Assembly: GCF_000004075.3 (NCBI RefSeq)
Contig: NC_026660.2
Coordinates: 30,631,498-30,695,497, forward strand
Direction: 5' to 3'
Length of the DNA stretch: 64,000 nucleotides
Source of the DNA: Cucumis sativus
Taxonomy: Eukaryota > Streptophyta > Magnoliopsida > Cucurbitales > Cucurbitaceae
Shown piece after piece: positions 12,052 through 23,053 of the stretch (position 1 is its first letter; each line of letters begins with the position of its first letter). Made by a program: the position numbers and the translations under genes. Under the pieces are notes generated by a model. It saw only the letters and a list, made by a program, of their open reading frames with translations, had not been told where the DNA came from and searched no databases.

Positions 12052-12520
12052 CAACATCCCATCATTGTTGTTGTTCTAAAGATCTGATTAGTATTGAATA
12101 AAATAAACTTTATTTAAAATTCAAACAATGATTATCAATAACTTTAAACAGTTCCATCTCAGTGCTCTATTGGATACCTATTTCAATCAATCTTGAATTT
12201 CAATGCCTAAGAGTTAGGGTTGTAGATAAAAGATAAAGATTAAAGAAGTCTCATATAGAAACTTTAATATTGATATATAATAAAGTTGGAGTGTTAGGGC
12301 TAATACTACATAGGGTACTAAAGGTTACTTTTTACACTTTAGTGTATATATATCCCATTTGAAGGTTATAAATATAGTTGTTTTTGGAGAATTTGATGAT
12401 TAGGGTTTGAGAAAAGTTGCATGGTGTGGCATTAAAAAAGAATTGTGCAATTACAACCAAGCAAAATTCAAAAGGTATAATTGGCATTACAGAAGAATTG
12501 TTCAATAAATTCCCCTTTTC

Positions 12521-12541
12521 AAAAAAAAAAAAAAAAAAAAA
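12521..12541. repeat. Poly-A tract, 21 A
   Basis: A pure A homopolymer in intergenic DNA. No upstream retroposed gene is recognisable, so it is not evidence of a retrogene. Confidence 0.9.
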
Positions 12542-13554
12542 GTCAATAAAGAATTTTTAATATATATATGTGTATATATATAAACCCCAATTCAATCTTT
12601 TCAAATCATGGGAACAGTCACTCCCATCATCCTACTTGCACACACACACAAACACCCATTTTCATCCAAAACCCATAATGCCTCTAAATCCCATCAATCA
12701 ACACAAACCAAAACACACAAAGTTAACTTTATTAATATTAGTATTAGTAATAATAATAGTATTGCATCTTTTTATTTTTTTCTTTGAACAATTCATCATG
12801 CTCTTTCTTGGCTTTTGAAGTGACTTTGATTGGAAAAGAGTGAATTTTTTAACTTAGTGTTTGATGGATTTGACTAATCTTAGTGTCACTGTTCCACCCA
12901 AATATATATATAACCTAAAGTTTTTGTTTTTTTAAAAAAGAAAGAAAAAGGGCTAGCTTCAAATGGACCAGAATCATAAGCATACAGTTGCAAATGTTTC
13001 TAACAAAAATTATATTGTGTATCTGCCAATGATGAAAAGGGGATTTGCTTTGAATCCCAAAGCTAAAATAATATAATTATATGCTTCCACCTCAAAACAC
13101 AGTTTAAAACCCTTTTTACTTTTTTTTTACATTTTCTTTCTAGTTTTGCTGAGAAAGGATTTTAATGATTAATAATTTTAATTAACCACTGAAAGTAACT
13201 TAAAAGTTGTCAACTCAAACAGTTATATAGTTAAAAAGGTAGCAGGCCAAACCCAAGCATGCAGCATGCCACTTTAATTAGTCATCAAATCTATAAACCC
13301 TCATCAAATTTATCTCTTTTGTTTCTGTTATCATGTCCTACAAAATAATATCAACTTCCTTCACCTACAAAAATACTATAAAATTCAACCAAGTATCATT
13401 TGTCTATATAAACAATTTAACCCTTGTATGACTTTACTCTTAATTATGGATAAACTACATCTTCTTAACCTCCTATTAATCAATTACAACCAATCCAGCC
13501 AACCTAATTATATTAGGCTTCCAAAGTCATACCAGAAGTAGAGAAAATACCATT

Positions 13555-13556
<2 letters not shown>

Positions 13557-13609
<53 letters not shown>

Positions 13610-13610
13610 A
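13557..13610. repeat. Compound (AT)n(AG)n microsatellite
   Basis: About 14 AT units run directly into about 12 AG units. Intergenic. Confidence 0.95.
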
Positions 13611-15387
13611 TCATATGGGTTGGTAATATGTAACTAAAGTAATCAGTATCATACTACTTTATAAAGATGATCATATATATGGAGGCTTATTTTTCTGTTT
13701 TAAACTTATGTCAGAATGTGCTATACAGCAGAGATGTGTGGTTGTGATCAAACACACAATACTCTAAATCAAGAAGCATTAAATTATCTTATATAAGAGT
13801 ACCAATAGTTAAATCAATTCGACAAAAGTTTCTTCATATGGGTTAGATTATGAGAAATTATGAAGACAATGTATCTATTGGTATGAAACTTTTTTTGTTT
13901 TGTCTGGGATAATACTAAATAGTAAAAACGTAGTTTATTTCTTGTCTCGTAGTAATTAATTAGTTTATAATCTAAATATTCAAGAGATTATTATTAAATA
14001 AAACTGAGAACGTTAATCTAAGTTTTGTATCAAAATAAGATAAGAACTCGTGACAAAAAGTAGACATTATATCGTACAGTTAGAACTGCCATACATATAT
14101 GTGAGGGTCTACAAATTTTAATTTACTGATCATAGTTTTTTGCTTTTCAAATTTCCTTCAGGTCTACGTGGAACAATGTTGTCATTCTTATCTTATATAA
14201 TCTGATTTTGTAAAATTTATATTTATATAGTATATAGTTAGTGAGGTAGCATATATATTTATATATACACACATTAGGGTGTGGTCAAATGCAAAAGGAA
14301 AAAAGACTGAGTAGAGAGAGTATCGACGTGCAAAGCTCATCTTACTTGCTGGAAAGCAAAAACAGAAGATGAGGAGATTTAATTTTGAATAAATCCGCAT
14401 GCCGAAAATGAGAAGAGGATTGCAAACATCAGCACAGTGACAACATAACATCAAATGTATAGAATAATAAAATACAACGACCTTAATAATAATAAAACTA
14501 GTTATATTATATCATATATACACACACATATATATGAACAAAAAGAATTAAAGGTAGTACGGTACAACATTTGGAAAAGAAAAGGGGAAAATTATTGTTG
14601 TTGTGTATGGAAATAAATAAAAAGAGGAGGAGAAATGGGGAGGAAGTGAAAAGCATGCTTGGTTTGTTGAACACTCTTTTCCACATCCATTTGATAAGAC
14701 GAGTGATGAGGGAGAGAAAAACATGAATGTTTGTTTGGGGTAAAAAATTACCATAAATAATAATTTGAGTTAATGAAGATGAGGGATGATTATATTAAGT
14801 GAAAGGGGAAGGGGAATGGGAAGATGAAGGGGAAAGAGGGGGTGGGCAGTCCCATCATTAAATTACTGAGCTTTCCAATCATGTCTCCGATTCATGTACT
14901 TCTTTTCACTGTTCAAACCTTCTGTTCCTCAACTTTCTGTCCCATCTCACTCACAACCTATATTCCCTTTCTTCTTTTTTTATTTTTTCCGCTTTAAATA
15001 CTACCACATTTCTTTCTTTTTTTTTACATTTTTCTTCATATACATTTTAATAAATGATCTTAGATTTAGTTGGATAAAAATAGTAATTTTTAGATACTAA
15101 ATTTAACACTTACAAGTAATTTCAATGTATACAGTGGAGACTGAAATAATAGTTTAACATTTATTTTGACTAGTGCATCAAACCAACATATATACCTCAT
15201 CGAATATTAATGAAATCACAAAAATCACAATGTTTTTTTTTTTCTTTTTTTGGTGGTATTGTAAAAATGCACCCAAATATATATGAATGTTAATAAATAT
15301 ATATGGGGGAGAAAGAGAATTAATAAGTAAAAGGAATTACTTGAAGTAAGGAAGAGTTTTATGAGGGGAATTATATAATGTGTGTGT

Positions 15388-17204
15388 TTAATAAAAACCT
15401 CTGTTGGTAGGAGAACTCGGTGGTGGTTGTTCCTGGTGAGGTGGAGGAGGCCAATCAAAAAGATGATTGAATGGAACGACGTCGTGTAAGCAGGCAGCTG
15501 CAGCTGATCCTTTGATTATTTGCTCTAATTTGTGAGGTGGTTGTTGTAGATGTTGTTGTTGTTGTTGTTGTTGTTGTGTAGTTGTATTGAACAAGAGAGT
15601 TAATGGGTCGGTTTCTAATTCTTCCAAATCTGCAAAGAAATCATGATCTTCATCAATTAACCCTCCTTCACTAGTGCTACTCATCATCAATTCATTCTCA
15701 ATCATCTCCTCTTCCTTAACATTATTATTATTCTTATTTGATGCTTCTTCATCTACTGCTGCTGTTGATGATAATAATGTCATTGTCGTTCCATCGTTGT
15801 TGTTTTCATGATCTTGTTCTTCTTCTTCTTCTTGAACTTCTTGTTTATTTTTATGATGGACTAATTTTGAAGAATTGGGTTGTGTTGTAGTAGATGTAGT
15901 AGTAATAGTAGAAGTGTTGTTTTTTGATGATTGTTGAGATGATCTTGAAGAGCCAGCAAGAGCATTTCTTTGAGTTGGCCATGGATGGTTGTGTTCAGAT
16001 GTGTAAGTTATCACCAACATGTTTGGATCTGTTCTACTTCTCTCCACTTGTTTTCTTGCTGAACATCCTTTTGAGCTGCTGCATCTATAGTACCCCCTGA
16101 AATTAAACACACAACACACAATTATCCCAAATTTCCTCTTCTCAATTACAACTACTACAATTCCAATATTCGAATACACATGTTAGCTTAATTACGTCCA
16201 CGTTGATTAGTCTTACGAAACAACTCTACAATAACTATTCAACTCATAAGTTTAGAATTCAAATTAGCTGATAATGGGTAGTTTGCATATGTATTTTGAA
16301 CACTCTCATCCTTGAATCCATCTACTTCTATTTTCTTTGAAAATGAGAAATATCTTATTAGCATCTTTGTTTTGAGTGGACTAATAAATCTTTTACTAGT
16401 TACCCTTTAATTAGTTTTTAATTTACTAACTGAAGTGATATTATATATATACATATAGGAGTAACAATATATGTGTGTCTCATGTTTGTTTCTACATTAA
16501 TATTATTATTATTATTCCAAGCCTAAGAGATATTCTGTATGACTACTTGGGATAATATTGAATTGCGCGATTGCGGTCAAAAAGATGAAACTGATGATCA
16601 AAGAGTACTCTACAAAGCCACACACATATGTGAAAAGGGAGTGAAATGAATGGCCATGAATTATATAAATGTAATTCCCAAGAAACAGAAAGGCTTCAAA
16701 AACCATATAAATTTAACAGTGCATAGAGGGAAAAAAGAAGGATTAAAACAAACTATTAGCTAGCTAGCTGGCTAGGGTAATAAACTTAATAATTTGAAGA
16801 GTAAAATTAACTTGGTATATGTGCAACATAAGATCATCAAGATCAGGTGCAACCCAAAAAGCAAAAAATGTGGAAGTTAAAAACAGAATGAGAAATGAGA
16901 ATATACATAAAATGAAAAAGGATGAAAAGGGATTACCTAGGATATGGAGAACCTTTAATGGGTTTCTGACCATATTTCCTCCAAGCCCAAAGATCAGAAG
17001 GAATCACTTCCCCATTTGGTCTACTACTGGCAGCCACTGGAGCTGGAACACAAACCACCTTCCTTGCTTGGCTCTTCCTGTAACACAACAACATACACAA
17101 ATATTTATATATGCTTTTCATTTTCTCACCAAAATATATATTATAATTAATTATTCCCCCTCTCATCAATAACCACTTTTTCTCCATAGCCCTATTTGCA
17201 TTTT

Positions 17205-17235
<31 letters not shown>

Positions 17236-18381
17236 GGTTGTGATTTGTTCAAGAGGGAGAATAATTGAAGAAGCAACTGAAAAAGACAAGAGCATCAACA
17301 AATACACACCACAGTTATCAATTCTCTCAGGTGGGTTTTGCAACACCATACCCACACACACACACTAACAAAAGAAAAAGTTGGATTTGATAACAACTAT
17401 ACAATGAAAGGGCAAACCTCTGTAGCAATTTCCCCCCACCTTTTCAGCTTTGATAATTACAACCCCCCCTCTCTAAATCTCCCAATCAAGAACAATTATA
17501 TTATATATACACAAATAATCCTTCAATTTCAAACTCTACCGCCAATCTAAATCAAACCCTTTTTTTTTTTATTTTTTTTGGGATAAAAAAACCCCTTAAA
17601 TTTAACAAACTAATAATAAACCCTATAATTTAGATAAATTCATATGCAATAATAAAACAAAAGTAAGAAGTTTGTTGAATTACCTTCGCTTGATACCGGG
17701 GGGATTCCGAGGAGAAGAGATGTGAAGGGCGGAGGAGGTATTATTGTTATTATTATTATTATGATCATGATGATGAAGAAAATGATGAAGGTGATGATCA
17801 GGATGCAGTGGAGTAGTAGTAGTGGTAGGAGAATGATTTGAAATTAAGAAATTAGAAGGAGGTGGGGAATTATTCGTAAGTGAAGAAATGGTTTGGAATT
17901 TGTTGGGTGAAGGAGAGATCTGAAGCATACGTGAGAATAAATTGGAATTACAAGGGCTGCTCTTCATAACCTCATGATGATCTTCATGATCTTGATGAGC
18001 AGCAGCAGCAGTAGTAGTAGTAGAAGAAGCAGAAATTCCATTGAAAAAAGCATTAATATTAGTACTATTATCCACAGGCAGCTGATGATGATGTTGATGA
18101 AGATGATGATCAAGTACTGAAGGAGCAACAACACTGCAAAATGGATCTCCAAAATTGTACTGATGATGTTGATGATCTTGTAGTTGCAGCAGTTGTGATG
18201 AAGAAGAATAATAGAAAGAGGTGGAATCTTGAAGATGATGATCAGCTAATATTTCAGTCTTGCAATTAGAAGAAGAAGAAGTAGTAGTAGTAGTAGTAGT
18301 AGTAGAGCTTCTTGTTGTTGTTGTTGATGATCTTCCTCTTACAATATCAGTCAAATCACCTACTTCTTCATAATTCTCCAT
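15388..18381 (-). CDS. WRKY transcription factor, group IIe (WRKY14/35-like), 3 exons
   Basis: Minus-strand exons 17684-18381, 16937-17077 and 15388-16096 total 1548 nt, 515 aa plus stop, all GT-AG and in phase. The start at 18381 ([16 protein letters not shown]) fits the subgroup N-terminus; a longer in-frame extension exists but is not family-like. The WRKY domain has WRKYGQK at residues 265-271 and a C-X5-C-X23-H-X-H zinc finger at Cys285, Cys291, His315 and His317, the group II pattern. The second intron splits the Arg codon in PR|GYYRC, the conserved WRKY-domain intron. [19 protein letters not shown] before the domain and [17 protein letters not shown] after it are hallmarks of the WRKY14/35/65/69 clade. 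It should be a nuclear W-box (TTGACY) binder. The N-terminus is unusually rich in His, Thr, Ser and Asn runs, and the C-terminus has a polyglutamine tract. Confidence 0.95.
17201..17237 (+). repeat. T14G23 homopolymer pair in WRKY intron 1
   Basis: Fourteen T (17201-17214) are followed directly by 23 G (17215-17237) on the plus strand. The gene is on the minus strand, so the pre-mRNA carries a C23 tract then A14, about 120-160 nt upstream of the intron 1 acceptor. Runs this long are error-prone, so the exact length should be treated as approximate. Confidence 0.9.
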
Positions 18382-18773
18382 CTCAAACAACAACAACATA
18401 ATAAAGTTAATCACTACCCCCAACCCTTCCTCTCAATATCTCTCTCTCTCAATATTCTAAAACTTTATAACAACACACAAATTTAGATTCTTTTCAAAAA
18501 AAAAAACTCCCCCTTTATTTCCCCTTTTGATGGGGTTCTTCTTCCTTCTATATAAGTCGTAATGTCATCAAATAAACTAACAATTTTTGAGATTGAGAGA
18601 AAGAGAAAAGAGAAATATTAGAAAGAGAAAGTCGCTGACTTTTTAAACACAAATTAAATATATATAACTTATAACTCTCTCTTCTTTACATTTTCCATTA
18701 TTCTATACTTCGACTTCTACATAGAGGATTGTGAAATTAAATGTAATAATATCTTTTCATCCACATTTTACTT

Positions 18774-18795
18774 TTCTCTCTCTCTCTCTCTCTCT
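18774..18795. repeat. (TC)n microsatellite upstream of WRKY
   Basis: About 11 TC units, roughly 400 bp upstream of the WRKY ATG. On the gene's sense strand this is a GA repeat, a common plant promoter element. Confidence 0.9.
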
Positions 18796-18874
18796 GTGGA
18801 TAGGTAATAATAAATCAATGAAACTTACCTCTATTGGAATTGAAAGCATGTCGTTATTCCAATACAAAAGGGCA

Positions 18875-18890
18875 TTGACTTGATAGTCAA
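18875..18890. promoter_or_regulatory. Inverted W-box pair in WRKY promoter
   Basis: TTGACT and its exact reverse complement AGTCAA flank a 4-bp spacer (TTGACT-TGAT-AGTCAA), about 494 bp upstream of the WRKY start codon. W-boxes are TTGACY, so both arms are full sites. A further AGTCAA lies at 19478-19483. WRKY genes are often auto- or cross-regulated through such sites. Confidence 0.55.
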
Positions 18891-19750
18891 ATGTTTATAC
18901 TTTTTAATTATTGGGAGTGATTAATTACTTCATCTTAATTCATTCTCTCCCACTTTATTATTTTAATTGATCTCTCTCTCTTACACGCAAAGGGTTAATT
19001 AAAGTTGAGAGTTTTCAGCAAATAAAGAATGGGTTCTTGTTTTATTTTATTTATAACAAAAGTGATATCTTGTGGTCACAAACACACATAAAGAGTTGAT
19101 GGATACTGTAGACATAAAATATATAAGTATCTACTTGTATTTATACTCTTTCTTATGGTTTTCGTTTTCAAACAAAAGCTGTGTTACATTGAAATACTAA
19201 TTGAATCATTAAGTTCCTAAATTTATAATGGTGATAACAGTATGGTACATTGTTATGTTTCACTACTATCATGCATATATAAACAAAAGGGTATATGGTG
19301 TAACATGAATATCCTAAAAAATAAAAACAACACAGAAATTCATATAATAAAAGGTCGTTCAAAACGTACAACTATTATTGTACCGAAGTCATCGGGAGAA
19401 ACGTTCTATACCATTAACTTGATCGATAATGTAGTGATCAAATATAAGAAAAAATAGTTGCTGGGGATCCACCCAAAGTCAAAAATGGGGTTGAAGAGAT
19501 GAGTATTGTTGTACAAATTACTGTATCCTTTTGCACTTACAACTATTTTTAGTAGCCGCACTTTAATTTCCCACTACCCCTCCTCACCTCACACATATAC
19601 CTTTTTAATTATTCCTTCATCTTTATAATATCACACACACCAAATTAAGTTGTCACATACAATAATAAAACTAAGGACTCAATTCTCACATTTCCTACTT
19701 GTCACATTTGAATGTATAATACTATTGTAGGTACGTATTTGAGGTGTTGT

Positions 19751-19794
19751 GCCATTGCCATTGCCATGCATTGCCATTGCCATTGCCATTGCCA
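19751..19794. repeat. GCCATT hexamer minisatellite
   Basis: About seven copies of GCCATT in tandem, with one interrupted unit (GCCATGCATT) in the middle. Intergenic, upstream of the WRKY gene. Confidence 0.9.
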
Positions 19795-22700
19795 CTTCAT
19801 TCTTCATTAAATGAAGTGGAGTCCACTGTTACAGTTAAACACAAATGAATAATGTAAATAAAGGAGTACCACAGCAAATACTGTAATTATATAGCTAGCA
19901 TATGATGATTAATTAATATTGTTTTTATGAAATTGCAAATATAATAAAATTTATGTGATATAATTTTATTTGGAGGAGAATGGAAAATTCAAAATGGCAA
20001 TGATAATTTAGGGAATCACAGACACCACAACTTCATCTTCATCTCATCTATTGTGTTGATGAGACATTTTGAGAATCTCTCTGCATCAACAGAGAGAACA
20101 CATAAACGGAAAGAAAAGCAAAGAAAAAGAAGCCTTTTTATTTATTTATTTTGAAAAGAGTATTGTTTTGTATTGTATTCCCATTCTCTTCTCTAATAAT
20201 TTTTGGACACACTACTGATCTTCTTCCCCCCTTCTATTTGATTTTGTCCACATGCTTCGTCTGACACCCACACAATTATTTTCATTCTATATATTTTACA
20301 TTCATTATATTTATATACTACCCCTCAATACTATATATATATATATAACTAAAATTGAATTTTGAATTCGAAAGAACCAACACACTTTGATTGTCCTTAT
20401 ATTCCCCCAAGCTCCGTTACGTCCTTTTGTAACCCACCCAATGTTTTGATTTTGGAAGCAGACATATTTCTCAACAAAAAGGAAGGGGGTATCCCTCCAC
20501 TTCCCATTACTACTACTTCCTCCTATATCTCCTTGCAACCCCTACAATTATAATATCATTACGAGTATGTAAGGCGTAACTTTGAATATGTCTCTCTAAT
20601 CTAATCTAATCATACAAGAAATAAAAAGCAATTTGTTTTTGAGCGGTTGCCTTCCACACGTTGTAACATGACAAAGGGCTAAAGACAACTAAGAATAGAA
20701 CAAAAAGAGAAGTGGGATTCTATCTTAAGAAAAGAATTTATGAAGAGGGGTTTTTGTATTAGAAAACCCTACCATATATATATATATATCTATATATATA
20801 TATATATTGACCATGTGATGCAACCCTCTTTCACATTAATTTAATTAATTCATAAATCATCCCTTACCATATGCTTATTTTATTTTACAAATTCCCTACT
20901 CATAAAATAATAAAATTGCCAACTTTCTCCGCTAATTATTGGCATCACGATTGGATTACATTTATTTTATTTTTTCACAAAGAAAATTAGAAAAATTATA
21001 TAACAAAGATGCCTGCAATTTCATCAACTTGATTGTAATAATGATTTAATTTCCATATACTATTGCTCGTTTGTGACACATGTCCACTACCTTTTTATTA
21101 CACATCGACCATTAATACATTACTAGTACTTTACACATTATGAAGTATTAATTATTTTCCTACGTGGGATGATGGAATTATATAAACTAAAGAAGTAAAA
21201 TCCAGGACTGCAACAATAACTTGCTTTACAACTTTTCGTGATAGGAAAGAAAATTTTAAAAATGGAGATCTTTGATATATTAAATAGTTTTGAAAATTAA
21301 GTACATTTAGATTAACTTCTGTGTTAACTTAATCCAAACACACACATTATTGTTTATTAATTATATAGAGAGGAAGAATTTTGTCTGTATATGGGGGCTA
21401 CTGGTCTAAAGCATTTAAATACAATAATTTAAGTGGAAAGTAGGGGTCCATTGTTACATTAATAATTATTCAAAGGAAAAAAAAAACTATATCTGATTGA
21501 TTCTGTGTGTAACCTTTAATTAGGATGTGATAATATATGATTCTTCCATTAATTGAACAACTGTTGAAGTACAGTTGTTTTTCATTGGAAATTATATCTT
21601 TGCCAGAACATTAAAAGTCATTCTCCACAAATTAATTCTCATAGTTTCACTTTTTAAATTATCAAATTTTGTGGATTAGATATATAATACACTGTTTTCG
21701 AAAAAGTAATTACGCTGTATTCAATTTAAAACTATATATTATCCACATTATGTATATAACAACGTTCTTTTGAATAATTTATTGGTTCTTTGAGGGAAAA
21801 TGGAATTTGGGAGATTTAGATATAATTACTTAGTGGTATAGATAATACTTTTTGACTATCTTCGAGGTTAATTTCTAAAGATGTGTTTTCCAAAATTAAT
21901 GTTGCGTTTTAATAAAATTAAGATAAATAGCTTTCAAGGTATTTTATAGATGAAAACGATAACATGAGTATAGGAATTTGTTTAGTTCATATATATATAT
22001 TTTAAGAGATTAACCAAATCCATATTACTATTATTATTGTTATGGAATTGAATCAGAGCAGGCAAGAAGAACATAAGTCATTGTCCAAATCCAACCAAAT
22101 TCAGAGGAATAGATTCACATATACATAGATATATAGAGAGATTTTAGTTGAATACGATTGTCACCACATTTCATATGTTTCTTTATGTTATGTAATGAAA
22201 TGAATTAGACAACAAAATAAAGGATCGACTGTTTGGTGAAACTTAGTTACGGTGATATTTGTTCTCATATACAGTTTGATTTTTTGTGTTTGTATACATA
22301 TATATATATATATGAACAGTTATTAGTATTTGATGTTCAAATGAATTAGAGACCATATAATCAATTGTTAATAATCTTATAGAATGAGGATTGAGATTTG
22401 TGTAATTTCTCAATCATATTTCGAAGGTTGCAAGACATATTGTGGGGGTGTTCTTTTTTCAACTTAAGTATGCAGGTTAGATATTAAACTTTGTTAAATT
22501 AACATAGAACTTAATGTGTATAATATTATTATCATATGGAGATTTGGTTGTGGGTGAATTCTTCAAAGAATTGATTGTGCGCCTTTCGAGAAGGGTACGT
22601 GTGAGATAATAAGATGATGAACGTAAAAGGTTCAATTGTTATTAGAATAATATTATCAATACTTAATTTGATAGAGTTGGTTAAACTCATCTTAAGGAAT

Positions 22701-23015
22701 AAGGTGTCTCATTTCAAAACAAATAAATAATTAAGTGTTTGATGAAAGAATATGTTTAGTTGAAAAAACAAAACAATGAATTATATATACTTTTATGTTT
22801 AATAATAGTAAATTTCATATATCTAACTTTCCCTTTTAAGCCAAAAATAGAGCTTTGATCAGATCAAAACAAACCCTTTTTTTCTTTGTCAGGAAAAGGA
22901 TGAGTAAAAACATCTTTTGCAGTCTCATTATATCAGTAAATTCATTAATCAGGTAAAGAAAAAGAATTTGGATAAACTATAGAGAGAGTGGCAAAGATAA
23001 ATCTCTCCCTAGCTA

Positions 23016-23053
23016 GTGTGTGTGTGTATATATATATATATATGTGTGTGTGA
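23016..23053. repeat. Compound (GT)n(AT)n(GT)n microsatellite
   Basis: A GT block, an AT block and a second GT block in direct succession. Intergenic. Confidence 0.9.

Larger units (their letters stand above)
10398..15387. other. Five-kilobase intergenic region between NTM1 and WRKY
   Basis: The first few hundred bases are the NTM1 5' flank. 10880-11117 carries a site II/telo-box module, listed separately. The rest is AT-rich with several microsatellites: (AT)n 12009-12048, A21 at 12521-12541, and compound (AT)n(AG)n 13557-13610. Near 12577 there is a TATATATAAACCCC motif followed by a 46-codon frame at 12678-12818, discussed in findings. No gene could be supported. Confidence 0.6.
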
